Assembly: GCA_026192395.1 (NCBI GenBank) | Contig: WACF01000001.1 | Coordinates: 490,977 to 554,976, forward strand | Length of the DNA stretch: 64,000 nucleotides | Direction: 5' to 3' | Source: Proteobacteria bacterium 005FR1 | GTDB lineage: Bacteria; Pseudomonadota; Gammaproteobacteria; Pseudomonadales; Cellvibrionaceae | Part shown: positions 43,974 through 53,095 of the stretch, piece by piece | Numbering within the stretch: position 1 is the first letter of the stretch | How the letters are laid out: each line of letters begins with the position of its first letter | Translations under genes and position numbers: made by a program | The notes under the pieces: generated by a model | The model's input: the letters and a program-made list of their open reading frames with translations, nothing else | Told to the model about the DNA's origin: nothing | Databases searched by the model: none

Positions 43974-44702
43974 TTAGCCCGTCGCCGGAGCAGGACCGGC
44001 AAGCGGCGCGTCCCGATCGGGATTCACGCTTTCGGCCTGAGTGGGCCGCGCGATAGAGGCCTCGATGAATCGGTGCAGGGTCATGACGTTCAGGAACTTA
44101 ACCGCGGCCATCTCGATGCTGTTGACGATGGAAGTGGTCTTGTTCTGGATGTAGGCGTGGAGGATCAGCAAGGGAATCGCGGACATCAGACCGAAGGCCG
44201 TAGTATTCATCGCCACCGAGATGGACTGGGACAAAAGCGTGGACTTCTCCGCGGGATCGGCCAAGGCGACAGCGGTGAACGCGCTGATCAGGCCGATGAT
44301 CGTACCGAGCAAACCAAGCAGGGTGGCCACGTTCGCCAGCACTGCCAGGTAACCGGTGCGCTTCTCCAGCCTCGGCATGGTCTCAAGCATGCCTTCGCTC
44401 ATTGCGTTTTCCACATCGCCGCGCTGCTTGCTGACTTTCATCATGTCGAGTCCGCAGGCGATGATGCGCGTTACCGGTGTGTTCACTTCTCGGGTATAGT
44501 GCTGCATTTTTTCGACGTCGGTGGTGCGAAGCAGTGGCAGAAACTCCTGAAAAGCCTTGGCGTTTCTGGCCTTTTCCCGACTGAGGAAAATCAAGCGTTC
44601 GATACTGATCGCGATACCCACCGCCAGTACGAAGGCAATCGGATAGATGAAGATTCCGCCATCCTGGAAAAACTTGGTTATGGTGCTGTACACATCAAGC
44701 AT
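43974..44702 (-). CDS. MotA/TolQ/ExbB family proton channel protein
   Basis: 242-residue inner-membrane motor protein. The first helix is GGIFIYPIAFVLAVGIAISIERL. The conserved channel region comprises LAVLANVATLLGLLGTIIGLISAF and ISVAMNTTAFGLMSAIPLLILHAYI. It should form a pentameric stator with the two ExbD-type proteins encoded next and energise the AgmX/PglI-type protein. ATG 44702 has AGGAGGA upstream, the strongest RBS in the operon. It lies 185 bp after the small exported protein gene. Confidence 0.93.
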   Translation of the reverse strand: MLDVYSTITKFFQDGGIFIYPIAFVLAVGIAISIERLIFLSREKARNAKAFQEFLPLLRTTDVEKMQHYTREVNTPVTRIIACGLDMMKVSKQRGDVENAMSEGMLETMPRLEKRTGYLAVLANVATLLGLLGTIIGLISAFTAVALADPAEKSTLLSQSISVAMNTTAFGLMSAIPLLILHAYIQNKTTSIVNSIEMAAVKFLNVMTLHRFIEASIARPTQAESVNPDRDAPLAGPAPATG

Positions 44703-44887
44703 GGTTGTCCTCCTGACGCAGCCGACCTGTTGGCCGACCATTACTGCTAATTGGCGGTCCCTGGATATCCGGGAAGACTCCGTGACCGCAACCTCCTATA
44801 CTGAATCAGCGGAAGGAAGCTAACGCTAGAGTTTGTGTTGCAATAAGGATGCCCTTCTAAAATGCGCACAGACTCGATTGTGAACTG

Positions 44888-45211
44888 CTACCGCTCCGGG
44901 TTCTCAAGATTCATCCCTTCATAGAGATTCATCGATCGGAGCATGATCTCCCGATCGACAGGTTCCAGGGCCCGGTCGTTTTTTTCTTCCATATTCCAGT
45001 GAAGTTCGTCGGGCGTGCCGACCCCCTGCCAGGGTATGAAGTAACTGATGGCGGGTTGCTCTTTGTCACCGACGAAAATGGACTCCAGTTTGATGGTTCC
45101 ATTGTCATTTTTGCCGGCGGTTGCATCCTCTTCCTTCGCAGTGGCATTGCTGTGCATCAACGCACTGGCAAGAACAGTGGCGAAAAATGCGAATGTTGCT
45201 GGCGTTTTCAT
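44888..45211 (-). CDS. Small exported protein of the ExbB-TPR operon, unknown
   Basis: 107 residues with a signal peptide (MKTPATFAFFATVLASALMHSNATA, cleavage after ATA). The mature 82 residues contain the motif FVGDKEQPAISYFIPW, then DREIMLRSMNLYEGMNLENPER. I recognise no domain. The start is ATG 45211 with GGAGGAG upstream; an in-frame GTG two codons earlier is possible. It follows the TPR lipoprotein gene by 2 bp, so it belongs to the operon and probably acts in the periplasm beside the TPR proteins. Confidence 0.72.
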   Translation of the reverse strand: MKTPATFAFFATVLASALMHSNATAKEEDATAGKNDNGTIKLESIFVGDKEQPAISYFIPWQGVGTPDELHWNMEEKNDRALEPVDREIMLRSMNLYEGMNLENPER

Positions 45212-45213
45212 GA

Positions 45214-46023
45214 TCACTCCTCCGCAGATTTGACGGCGACGGTGTTGCTGGCTTGTTCAGGACCGCTGCTGGCTTGCGACTCTTCGTCTCCGTCTTTGGA
45301 CGGCCCCTTAACGACCAGTGCGGTTTCGATGCCGGTGCGCTTGCGAATCTCTTCAAGCCAGCGGGCGATTTCCCCGCTGTTGTCGCCACTGAGTAGCTGA
45401 TACGCCTCCATATGTGCCTGGGCTTTTCTAGGCATATTCAAGTACACGTCATAAAGCACCCCGAGGTTCCAGTGCAGTTCGGCGCCGTCGGGCCACTTCT
45501 GCAATGCTTCGGCATAGGTGTTCTGAGCGCGTTGGAACTGCCCCTGCATTCGCTGCGCCTTGGCGAGGCGCACCCATGCGTTGAAGTTCACTGGATTCAC
45601 GTCCAGCGCGTCCTCGTAGTATTCCGCTGCAGCCTCGAGTTCCCCGCGGGCCAGGGCGATATCGCCGCGCATGACGAGCGGTCCGCTTAGTTGCGGGTGT
45701 TGGTCTTGCAGCTTTTGCAGAAGATCTTCCGCACGCTTGAACTCATAATCGTTGAACGCTCTCCGCGCGGCGATGTAGGTGTCAACCGCGTTGCCCTCGA
45801 CTTGCTTTTCGATCTGCGAATAGGGGCTCGGGGTTGGCTCGTAGCGGACCGGCAGCCCCGCATCGTTCAGCTCCCTGACCGGCAGGTATTGCGCGGTCGG
45901 CACCAGCTCGCTTTGACGTACGGGTCGGTTCTCGACGGGCGTGCGGGTGTCGCTTGACGAGCAGGCGCCGAGCGTTACCGCGAGGAGTGTGGGTAGCAGA
46001 ATTCGGGAATCAGTAAATTTCAT
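45214..46023 (-). CDS. TPR lipoprotein (small)
   Basis: About 269 residues. Lipoprotein signal KFTDSRILLPTLLAVTLGAC with lipobox LGAC. Residues ~85-205 contain TPR helices (AARRAFNDYEFKRAEDLLQKL; GDIALARGELEAAAEYYEDALDVNP; AQRMQGQFQRAQNTYAEALQKWP). It resembles AglT/Glt-type TPR lipoproteins of envelope machines. ATG 46023 has GAG at a proper distance; ATG 46029 is also possible. It overlaps the 3' end of the large TPR gene, indicating translational coupling. Confidence 0.88.
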   Translation of the reverse strand: MKFTDSRILLPTLLAVTLGACSSSDTRTPVENRPVRQSELVPTAQYLPVRELNDAGLPVRYEPTPSPYSQIEKQVEGNAVDTYIAARRAFNDYEFKRAEDLLQKLQDQHPQLSGPLVMRGDIALARGELEAAAEYYEDALDVNPVNFNAWVRLAKAQRMQGQFQRAQNTYAEALQKWPDGAELHWNLGVLYDVYLNMPRKAQAHMEAYQLLSGDNSGEIARWLEEIRKRTGIETALVVKGPSKDGDEESQASSGPEQASNTVAVKSAEE

Positions 46024-48964
46024 CGCCATAGCTCACAATCAATTCACGTTTGGCAAATCGTTCCGGGTGGAGGCGTCGCATGGTGGCGAAGCTTCGGTCG
46101 ATCCAGCTGTTGAAATCGCCACGCCAGGCCCGGTCGATGTTGCTTTGCAGCAGCTCGGCCGCCAGGTCGTCGAAGGGCGCTGCCTGCTCTTCGATGATCT
46201 GGTCGTAGAGCTGCCGTTCCTGCGCGCTAAGCCCCTGCGGGCGCGGTGACGCGCGCATTTCCGCGGCGAAGTCGTAGTACAAGTCGGCGATCTTGTAGGC
46301 GCTCATCGTCACGAATTCGAAGATCCCGCTGTCGGCAGCCTGTTGGTAGCGAGCGGCTGCCTTTTCCAGTTGCTCGTTCTTGGCCGGGACACTGCGGTCC
46401 AGCGGAGGGTAGAGGTTGAAGTGATCGAACTCCTGTGCGTGATGGTTCCCGTATTCGGAGTTTGCCCAGGCGGCCAGCCAGCGGCTGCGATCATTGCGCT
46501 GATCACCGGCCTTGCGATCAGCCTCTACCAGCTTATCCAGCCAGAAGAGGCGTTTCTGCTGATCGCCAATGCGTGCGTAGTTTTGCACCAGCTTGTATCT
46601 GGCCTCCACATTGGTTTCGAAAGGCTCGGGGTGATCGTGGGCGTAATCTCTGTACTGAGCGATCGCCGCGGTATAATCGCCGTCCTTTTCGAACATGGTG
46701 GCGGCCAGGTAGAGAGACTCCCGACGCAAGTCCGGATCCGGGTCCGAGGCGGCGACTTTGAGATAGTGCTCTGCGGCCTTCGCCCAGTTCTGGTCTTTTT
46801 CGTAGGCGAACGCCAGCTTGCGGGGAAATTCAACTGCCAGCTCGTGTTCCGGATAGCGCTCAGCCATTTCCTCCAGTTCGGCGATGGCGGGCGTCCATTC
46901 TTCCATTTCCAGTAGCAGGGTGGCCGCATCGTGCTGCGCAGTAATCCGCACCGGAGAGTCGGGTGCTAGGTGCTTCAGGCGCAGCAGCTCCGCTACCGCC
47001 TGCATTTTTTCGTCGGCGGCAATCAACGTTTCCCCATGCTTGTAAACCGCCGTCGCGAGGCGTTCGGTGATGTCCTGGTATTGCTCCTCGCTATCTTGCA
47101 TCAACTCGCGCTGTTGCAGCCAGTCGTCGCTGGCTTCGCGAAAGCGCTCCAGTTCAAACAAGGCGTGAGCAGTGATGCCATAGGCGGTTTTCTGCAGCTC
47201 TCCGCTCGGCTCCGGCTTTTCCAACAACTGCCGGGTAAAGTCCAGCGCGCGTTCGAAGTCACCGACCTCGAAGAGGTGACTGGCGGCATTGTCGAGCACC
47301 GACGGCGTGCGTTCGTCCTGGTGGTTGTGCTCTGCGAAACGAAGCATATTGTCCACCGCCGCGCTGCGCCAACGTCGCTTTTCGCGGTCGTCGTCCAGCT
47401 CGCCGATGTGCCGGTCGTAGGCGATGATGGTGGCGTAGCCCGCATCGGTACTGTACTTATCCGCGAGCTCAGTGTCGGCTTCGTACGCGACCTTTTCGTA
47501 TTCGGGAATGGCATCGGCAAAGCGTCGTGCAGCAAACAAGGCCTCCGCCCGGAAGAAGCGGTACTCGTCCCGATCGTCGTGGCTCGGAAAGGACCGAAGC
47601 AGTTGCCCGTAGAAGTGGGCAGCCTTGTTCAGTGCCGCAACCGCTTCCGTATCCAGCTTGTCGATGGTTTCCGGTTGCGGTCGTTGCTCTTCATCGGCGT
47701 TCAGTTTTGCGATCTCTTTTTGCAGCTCCTGCCCACGGGCGTGATAATTTCTGGCCAGTTCGTCCAGGTAGCTTTCCAGCGTAGCATTGAGATCGTCGCC
47801 AAGTCCGCCGCGCTTGCGAGAATAAGGGGAATCGACACCATAGCTATCGACGAAGGCTTCCTTCTCCAGTGCAGCCTGCCGGGGAAAGCTGCCTTCGATA
47901 TAGATATCGATCATCTTGCGGTGCATCTGCGGCGCGAGGTCGGAATCGGCGTAATGGCCGGCGAACTGCCGATAGCTCTCGGCCGCCGCCTCGTATAGCT
48001 CCTTCTCCAGGTAATACTCACCCAGCTTGTTGTAAACCATGGAGACATAAGGCTGTGAGCGAAGCGCGTCGATGTCCTGAATGGCAACGGCCCCGCCGAG
48101 CTTGTCGAGACTCAGGCTCACGGCATGCAAGGTATCCTTGACCAGCGACTGGTTGGGCTTGCTGAGGTCTTCAAGCGATGCGCCATTTCCCATCAGCTGA
48201 TTCATGACGAAGACGAAGTCTCCCATCGCGTCGTCGAACTTCAACTGCTTGTACTGCGACCATCCCAGCATGTAGTGGGCGTTCAGGTCGTATTTGAGAG
48301 CCTCTTTGTCTGTAACCGCGCGGTAAGCCTGTTCCGCCTCGTCGTAATTGCCCAAGTTGAAAAGAATGTCGCCTTTGCGGAAATTCGCTTCCGCTATGTT
48401 TTGGTAATCCGGGTGTCGGCTGGTGAGTTCACGGAGAATGGCCAGCGCCTCTTCCTGGTCCCCTTCCATGTCGTAGGCCTTGGCCAACTGATAGAGTATT
48501 TCCGCGTTGTCTGGCGAGTTTGGATACTTTTCGAGAACTGTGCGGTAGGACTTGATCGCTTCCAGATAGTGGCTTCTGCCCGGCTCAGCGCGCAGCTGTT
48601 GCTGGTCGCCCTCAAGCATGTAGACGTCACCAATACGCCGTTGGATCTGCTCCTTGATTTTTGCTTCCTCAACCACATCCAATAGTGCCTCGTACTCGTT
48701 CAGCACGTCCTTGTGGGTGGTCTCCGCTTCCGGTTCGGCAGCGATCGTTTCGGCCTGCGGTTGCGGCTCGTAGCGCAGCGAACCGAGTGTTTTCGGCTCC
48801 TGGCTGGCACAGCCGGCGAGCATTCCCGCGACGGCCATGGCAATCGCCATTGCCGATGCGAAGCGCGGGATCGCTGGTTGTCCTTTGCTGATTAGCTGTC
48901 TTGTGACGATCCTGTGGCCTGTCGTTCCGTTCACAGATTCTCCCTTCCTTGCAACGTCAATCAT
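46010..48964 (-). CDS. Large TPR lipoprotein
   Basis: 984 residues. A long basic n-region and hydrophobic core end in MLAGCAS (lipobox), then many tetratricopeptide repeats over most of the length (YLEAIKSYRTVLEKYPNSPDNAEILYQLAKAYDMEGDQEEALAILRELTSRHPDY is one pair, by pattern). This suggests a scaffold in the periplasm on the outer membrane. ATG 48964 overlaps the preceding stop as ATGA. GTG 48934, with GGGAGA upstream, would give a shorter, more normal signal peptide. It is the central protein of the operon; comparable large TPR proteins occur in the Glt complex. Confidence 0.88.
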   Translation of the reverse strand: MIDVARKGESVNGTTGHRIVTRQLISKGQPAIPRFASAMAIAMAVAGMLAGCASQEPKTLGSLRYEPQPQAETIAAEPEAETTHKDVLNEYEALLDVVEEAKIKEQIQRRIGDVYMLEGDQQQLRAEPGRSHYLEAIKSYRTVLEKYPNSPDNAEILYQLAKAYDMEGDQEEALAILRELTSRHPDYQNIAEANFRKGDILFNLGNYDEAEQAYRAVTDKEALKYDLNAHYMLGWSQYKQLKFDDAMGDFVFVMNQLMGNGASLEDLSKPNQSLVKDTLHAVSLSLDKLGGAVAIQDIDALRSQPYVSMVYNKLGEYYLEKELYEAAAESYRQFAGHYADSDLAPQMHRKMIDIYIEGSFPRQAALEKEAFVDSYGVDSPYSRKRGGLGDDLNATLESYLDELARNYHARGQELQKEIAKLNADEEQRPQPETIDKLDTEAVAALNKAAHFYGQLLRSFPSHDDRDEYRFFRAEALFAARRFADAIPEYEKVAYEADTELADKYSTDAGYATIIAYDRHIGELDDDREKRRWRSAAVDNMLRFAEHNHQDERTPSVLDNAASHLFEVGDFERALDFTRQLLEKPEPSGELQKTAYGITAHALFELERFREASDDWLQQRELMQDSEEQYQDITERLATAVYKHGETLIAADEKMQAVAELLRLKHLAPDSPVRITAQHDAATLLLEMEEWTPAIAELEEMAERYPEHELAVEFPRKLAFAYEKDQNWAKAAEHYLKVAASDPDPDLRRESLYLAATMFEKDGDYTAAIAQYRDYAHDHPEPFETNVEARYKLVQNYARIGDQQKRLFWLDKLVEADRKAGDQRNDRSRWLAAWANSEYGNHHAQEFDHFNLYPPLDRSVPAKNEQLEKAAARYQQAADSGIFEFVTMSAYKIADLYYDFAAEMRASPRPQGLSAQERQLYDQIIEEQAAPFDDLAAELLQSNIDRAWRGDFNSWIDRSFATMRRLHPERFAKRELIVSYGDEIY

Positions 48965-50748
48965 TTCGGGGTTTGCAACCGGGACCCGGCGGGCTGCTGC
49001 CGTTGCGGGGTCGGCCCCGAGGTGTTCTGCATTTCGCCGGCCTTCATAAGCGCGGTGTCATAAAGGCGCGCCTTGGCAAGGCGGGCCTGGGCGAGATAAT
49101 AGGTCATGCGCTCTTCATGCTTCTGCAGCTCCGCGCGCACCAGTTCGCGAATGACCGGCTCTAGACGAGCGATGTACTGTTCGGTCTCGCGTCGCTTCTC
49201 CGCGATTCTTTGATGTTGTCGGTCCACCATCGCGGGATAGCTGACGGGCTGTCGGTAGGGCGCATTGCGTTCCTGAAGGATGGCGAGCTTGTCATCGAGC
49301 AGTTGCAGTTCGCGCTCCGCATTTTCCAGCAAGGCATCGAAACGAGCCTGTTCTTCGACGTCAAGCGTGCGACGTCGCAGACTCAGTTCCTTGCGTTCGC
49401 TTGCCAAACGCGTTTTTAGCTCGGCGCTGTCGGTGATCGCTCGCCTGATATTATCGTCCAGCACTTTGCCGTCGGCGTTCTTCAATATCAGACGGTGCTG
49501 GTCGGTTTGCCGCGACCAGTGCTCAAGGTTGTCCTGAATAGCGTAGAGTTCGCTGAGCTCATCGTGAACCTGATGAAAAGCATTGCTGGCCAGGAGGTCG
49601 ACCAGAAAGGGCGCAATAATCTGATAATCATCGGAGACTTCGGCGGCTTGCCATCCGCTGGGATCACCGAGTGCGTCGAGGTTCTCGGTCAGCTCCCGCG
49701 GTAGCTGACCCCGATCGACGATCTGGTGAGCCGTCTTCAGCTGCTCGAGTCCGGCTTTGAAATCCTGCTCCGCTTGCAAATGGCTCTTCAGGGCCTGCGC
49801 CAGTGCGCCCTGTTTCTCATAGACATGACCGAGGAGCACCTTGCCTTGCTGAACTTCCGGCAGCGCAATGGAGCGCTCGGTCAGCAAGCGCAGCGCAGGC
49901 TGGGCCGTGGTGAGAAGGTCCTGGCGGATTGCAGTCCAGGCGTAGGCGAGGAGGGCGCGGTTGGAGTAGAGCCCTTGAGTGCGAATGTCCTGCAAATACG
50001 CCCAAGCGTCCGTCAACCGCTGTTCCTGAATCGCGATCTGCGCGAGCCCGTGTCGAGCGCGATCCGCCAGCACCTGCAATTCTTCACTTCGATCAGAGTA
50101 GCTGACCACCTTGGCGAGATTGCTAGCGGCCGCCACAGTGTCGCCAACACCTAGCTGGGAAACGCCAAGGTTGAACAGCAGGTAAGGATGCTGGGGGTCG
50201 TCGGGGGAGAGGTTGGCCAGGGATTTTTCGACCTTGCGCAGGTAGTCACCGTCGCGGTTTACCAGCGTCGAGAGATAGTGCACATCCATGCTGAGGTCTC
50301 TCGGCAGCTCTCCGTGGATGTTGTCGAGCGCCGACTTCGCTTCAGCGGCTTGCGAGCGTGAATGATAGAGCTTGGCCAGCTGATACCAGGTGCGGTTGCG
50401 CACCAGTCCATCCGGCTCCAACGCGAGAAGACGCTTGAAAATGTCGTTCGCTTCGTCCGGCATGCCATAGGACAGGGCCATGTCGCCTTTGAGTAGCTGC
50501 CCTTGATCGGAACGTGCGCGTGCATTCTCCAGGGTGGATGCGTAGGCGTGCTCGATCAGACCATGGAAGAAGTCTTGCTGGTAGTACTCGAACAGAACCG
50601 TGCCATATTCCAGATCCGCCCGTGAAAGCACCTGGCGTTCCGCCGCGCTAATTTGACAGCTTAGCGACAGCAGCACCAGGCATAGCAGTCTCGGCAGTGC
50701 CAAGTTGGCGGCGGAGTTGATAGCCAGACAGCGAAATCCCTTCACCAT
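48961..50748 (-). CDS. Periplasmic helical-repeat/coiled-coil protein
   Basis: About 595 residues with a signal peptide (ALPRLLCLVLLSLSCQISA, cleavage after ISA). The N-terminal two-thirds have TPR-like helices (MALSYGMPDEANDIFKRLLALEPDG; FNLGVSQLGVGDTVAAASNLAKVV). The last third is a long charged coiled coil with LEHWSRQTDQHRLIL, RRRTLDVEEQARFDALLENAERELQLLDDKL and so on. The C-terminus is Pro/Gln-rich. ATG 50748 follows GGAGG closely. It is coupled to the next TPR gene by a 4-bp overlap and likely forms a periplasmic rod or scaffold. Confidence 0.83.
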   Translation of the reverse strand: MVKGFRCLAINSAANLALPRLLCLVLLSLSCQISAAERQVLSRADLEYGTVLFEYYQQDFFHGLIEHAYASTLENARARSDQGQLLKGDMALSYGMPDEANDIFKRLLALEPDGLVRNRTWYQLAKLYHSRSQAAEAKSALDNIHGELPRDLSMDVHYLSTLVNRDGDYLRKVEKSLANLSPDDPQHPYLLFNLGVSQLGVGDTVAAASNLAKVVSYSDRSEELQVLADRARHGLAQIAIQEQRLTDAWAYLQDIRTQGLYSNRALLAYAWTAIRQDLLTTAQPALRLLTERSIALPEVQQGKVLLGHVYEKQGALAQALKSHLQAEQDFKAGLEQLKTAHQIVDRGQLPRELTENLDALGDPSGWQAAEVSDDYQIIAPFLVDLLASNAFHQVHDELSELYAIQDNLEHWSRQTDQHRLILKNADGKVLDDNIRRAITDSAELKTRLASERKELSLRRRTLDVEEQARFDALLENAERELQLLDDKLAILQERNAPYRQPVSYPAMVDRQHQRIAEKRRETEQYIARLEPVIRELVRAELQKHEERMTYYLAQARLAKARLYDTALMKAGEMQNTSGPTPQRQQPAGSRLQTPK

Positions 50749-50756
50749 GCCTCCGT

Positions 50757-51404
50757 TCACCACTGTCTCAGATCAAAGACCGGTTCACGCGCAGAGGCGT
50801 CGTCGGCTACCGATATCTCCAGGTATCCGCTGCCGGGACCCTTGTCGAAGTCGAGAGAGACTGCCCGCTTGTAAGGTCGCTCATTGGAACCGAGCCCGGT
50901 GAAAAACACCGTTGCGGTGTGCTTGCCTTCGTTCAGATTGGTGACATAGAGGCGGTGCACGCCACCTCTGGCCATCGCGCCGCGCTGCTTTTCCGAATAG
51001 ACGTGGGTGGCAACTAGTTCACCATCCAGTTTGAATTTGATGCCTTCCAAGTCGAAAAAACGATCGGACTTGAGAGAAACGAAGACGGTGTAGCGCGTAC
51101 TGGAAGGAAACAGCAGCTTTTCTTCCATCAAGCGCAGATCCTTGTTCAGATCCACGACTTGGGACTTAAGTGCCTGTATCCCCTGCGAGATGGCCCGCAC
51201 CTCGGCCAGTGCGGACCTGGCAGCGCTTTCCTCCGCCTTGGCGCCGAATTCCAGCGATTGCTTCTGGCCTTCTTCGGAGCTTTGGCTCTCCTCCGGAGGC
51301 GGGGAGGGCAGCGCGGCGAAAGAAGAGGGCACTGCAATGCGAATGCTGGCGCAGAATAAAATGAATATAGATGCTGTCGCAAAGGCGAGTTGTATTCGTG
51401 ACAT
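50757..51404 (-). CDS. Exported coiled-coil protein, first gene of the operon
   Basis: About 215 residues: signal peptide/anchor MSRIQLAFATASIFILFCASIRIAV, a Pro/Ser/Glu linker, a coiled coil (AEVRAISQGIQALKSQVVDLNKDLRLMEEKL), then a beta-rich domain (TRYTVFVSLKSDRFFDLEGIKFKLDGELV, HRLYVTNLNEGKHTATVFFTG). The last part resembles an immunoglobulin/PEGA-like fold. There is no known family name. It starts the minus-strand operon and faces the beta-barrel gene at 51827 across a 422-bp divergent gap. The next gene begins 8 bp after its stop. Confidence 0.75.
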   Translation of the reverse strand: MSRIQLAFATASIFILFCASIRIAVPSSFAALPSPPPEESQSSEEGQKQSLEFGAKAEESAARSALAEVRAISQGIQALKSQVVDLNKDLRLMEEKLLFPSSTRYTVFVSLKSDRFFDLEGIKFKLDGELVATHVYSEKQRGAMARGGVHRLYVTNLNEGKHTATVFFTGLGSNERPYKRAVSLDFDKGPGSGYLEISVADDASAREPVFDLRQW

Positions 51405-51826
51405 TCCGAAACCTGCCATCCCTGAACGATCTCGTTAGTGTATTTGTCGCGAAACCTCCGCCGGCTTAATTCATCGCGGCCTGTGCGGAGTCCGGTGAGC
51501 AGCCGTCGCGGAAGGCTGCAGTGACTTTTCGAAAATCTATTTGATTATGAACTACTGCACGACACCAAAGCCCATTGGCTGGATGACGCGCAACCCTGTG
51601 ACCACAGAAATTCGAAAAACATCCATGCTGTTTCTTCAGGAATCATCAACAAGATCGGCTTGTGACGTTTGTCGCATCATCACGGTCGAAGACGTTTACG
51701 GACCGGCAGTGACCGACAGGTTTGCACACGATCGCGGCAGCCGAAATTCGACCGAACTTTCCCCGAAGCCCGCTTTCAATAGCCGTATCGAATAATGGCA
51801 GAGCCAGCGAAAAGACAGGTGACCTG
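51405..51826. other. Divergent promoter region of the envelope-machine cluster
   Basis: 422 bp between the coiled-coil gene (minus) and an outer-membrane barrel gene (plus). It is AT-richer than its flanks around 51540-51640, so both promoters probably lie there. No gene-like frame with an RBS is visible. ACAGGTGACCTG just before 51827 is the RBS of the barrel gene. Confidence 0.45.
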
Positions 51827-52426
51827 ATGGCATTGGGTGGAGCAATCAAACGTAAATTGTTTGTTTTTCTGGGCGCGGGACTGGGTTGTCTGGCAGCGTC
51901 CGCCGTGGCCGATGATGCGGTGAATCCGATTGGCGCCGGGCAGCTTGAAGTGGGTCCATTCACAGGGATTCTGTCGGTGGAAGATTTCGGCAGTGAAGTG
52001 TTGGGTGGCCTTGAGCTGACCTATCATCTGCGAGACAGGTGGCTGTTGCAGGCCAGCTATGGAAGATCGGAGATGGGAAGGGCAGCCTTTGAGTCCAGTC
52101 GGCGCCGATTTCTTTCCGGTGGCGATCGGGATTTCGAATACCTGGCCTTTACCGGCGCGTACCGACTCATTCGCGGCAGATCCTTCCTCGGTAGCGACTC
52201 TCGATTCTATTCCGATATACGCCTGCTGGCGGGGCCCGAGCGAGTCAGCTTCGCGGGCTCTGACGAGTGGGGCATCAATGCAGGTTTGAGCTACCGGGTC
52301 GCCTTTAGCGATCGCTTCACCGCCAACGTGGATTTCCGCGAACATATCGTGGAAAGAGATTTCATTGGCGACGACAAGACGACTTTCAACACGGAACTGC
52401 GTCTGGGCCTCAATATGCTTTTTTAG
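51827..52426 (+). CDS. Outer-membrane beta-barrel protein A
   Basis: 199 residues with a signal peptide (LFVFLGAGLGCLAASAVA) and a C-terminal Phe (LRLGLNMLF), the outer-membrane insertion signal. The body has alternating amphipathic strands: VGPFTGILSVEDFGSEVLGGLELTYHLRDRWLLQASYG, RRRFLSGGDRDFEYLAFTGAY, WGINAGLSYRVAFSDRFTANVDFREHI. The GPFTGI...DFGSE block is repeated in the neighbouring minus-strand barrel, so the two are paralogues. It belongs to the outer-membrane beta-barrel domain family found beside myxobacterial Glt genes, I believe. It is convergent with barrel B. Confidence 0.82.
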   Translation: MALGGAIKRKLFVFLGAGLGCLAASAVADDAVNPIGAGQLEVGPFTGILSVEDFGSEVLGGLELTYHLRDRWLLQASYGRSEMGRAAFESSRRRFLSGGDRDFEYLAFTGAYRLIRGRSFLGSDSRFYSDIRLLAGPERVSFAGSDEWGINAGLSYRVAFSDRFTANVDFREHIVERDFIGDDKTTFNTELRLGLNMLF

Positions 52427-52443
52427 GCTCTGATCAAGACCAC

Positions 52444-53049
52444 TCAGAACAGATAGCCAAGTCCGATTGAAAACTGCGCGCTTTGCACTGTTTCTTCCTC
52501 GTCTCGAATCAGGCTGGATTCATAGATGTAGTTGCGATAGTCCGCCCGGACGATCAGGTCGCGGGTCAGTGCAAGCTCGTAACCAATACCCGCGGTAATG
52601 GTGAAATTTTCCTCGTCGCCAAAGCGGGTTTCCCCCACGCCGCCAACGAGATAGAAAGAGGACAAGTTCGCTTTTCCTTCCCGGGGATAGACTTCGGCCT
52701 GAAAAAGCTTGTATCCCACCAACAAGTCATAGTGGACAAAATTGCGATCCGAGCCACTGAAGTAACGGCCCTGGCTTTCTTCGAATGACGACAGCCCGGC
52801 ATCCGCCTGCAGATAGTTATACTGCAGAAAGAAGTTTTCGCTCGCCTGGAAATTCGCCGATATACCCGCAAGCCATTCGCTGCCAAAGTCGCCGATATTG
52901 ATGATCCCGGTGAAGACCCCAAGCTCGAAGTTTTCTTTATCGATATCGGCCTGGGCGTTGACGCCAGGGCTGGCCAACGTCAGCGCCACGCTGCCGGCCA
53001 ATGTCGTCGAAGTAATACGTTTTCTCAGCTTCTCACAAAGCAAAAACAT
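52444..53049 (-). CDS. Outer-membrane beta-barrel protein B
   Basis: 201 residues with a signal peptide (cleavage near VNAQA) and C-terminal Phe (FSIGLGYLF). It is clearly homologous to barrel A: LGVFTGIINIGDFGSEWLAGISANFQASENFFLQYNYL, GRYFSGSDRNFVHYDLLVGY, TITAGIGYELALTRDLIVRADYRNYIYESS. ATG 53049 has AGGAACC upstream. It lies 46 bp downstream of the SH3-barrel gene start-to-stop boundary on the same strand, forming a two-gene unit with it. It may be the outer-membrane part of the neighbouring ExbBD-TPR machine. Confidence 0.83.
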   Translation of the reverse strand: MFLLCEKLRKRITSTTLAGSVALTLASPGVNAQADIDKENFELGVFTGIINIGDFGSEWLAGISANFQASENFFLQYNYLQADAGLSSFEESQGRYFSGSDRNFVHYDLLVGYKLFQAEVYPREGKANLSSFYLVGGVGETRFGDEENFTITAGIGYELALTRDLIVRADYRNYIYESSLIRDEEETVQSAQFSIGLGYLF

Positions 53050-53095
53050 ACGAAGGTTCCTAAGTTGACTCGCCCGCCACGGCTTCAGAAGAAGC

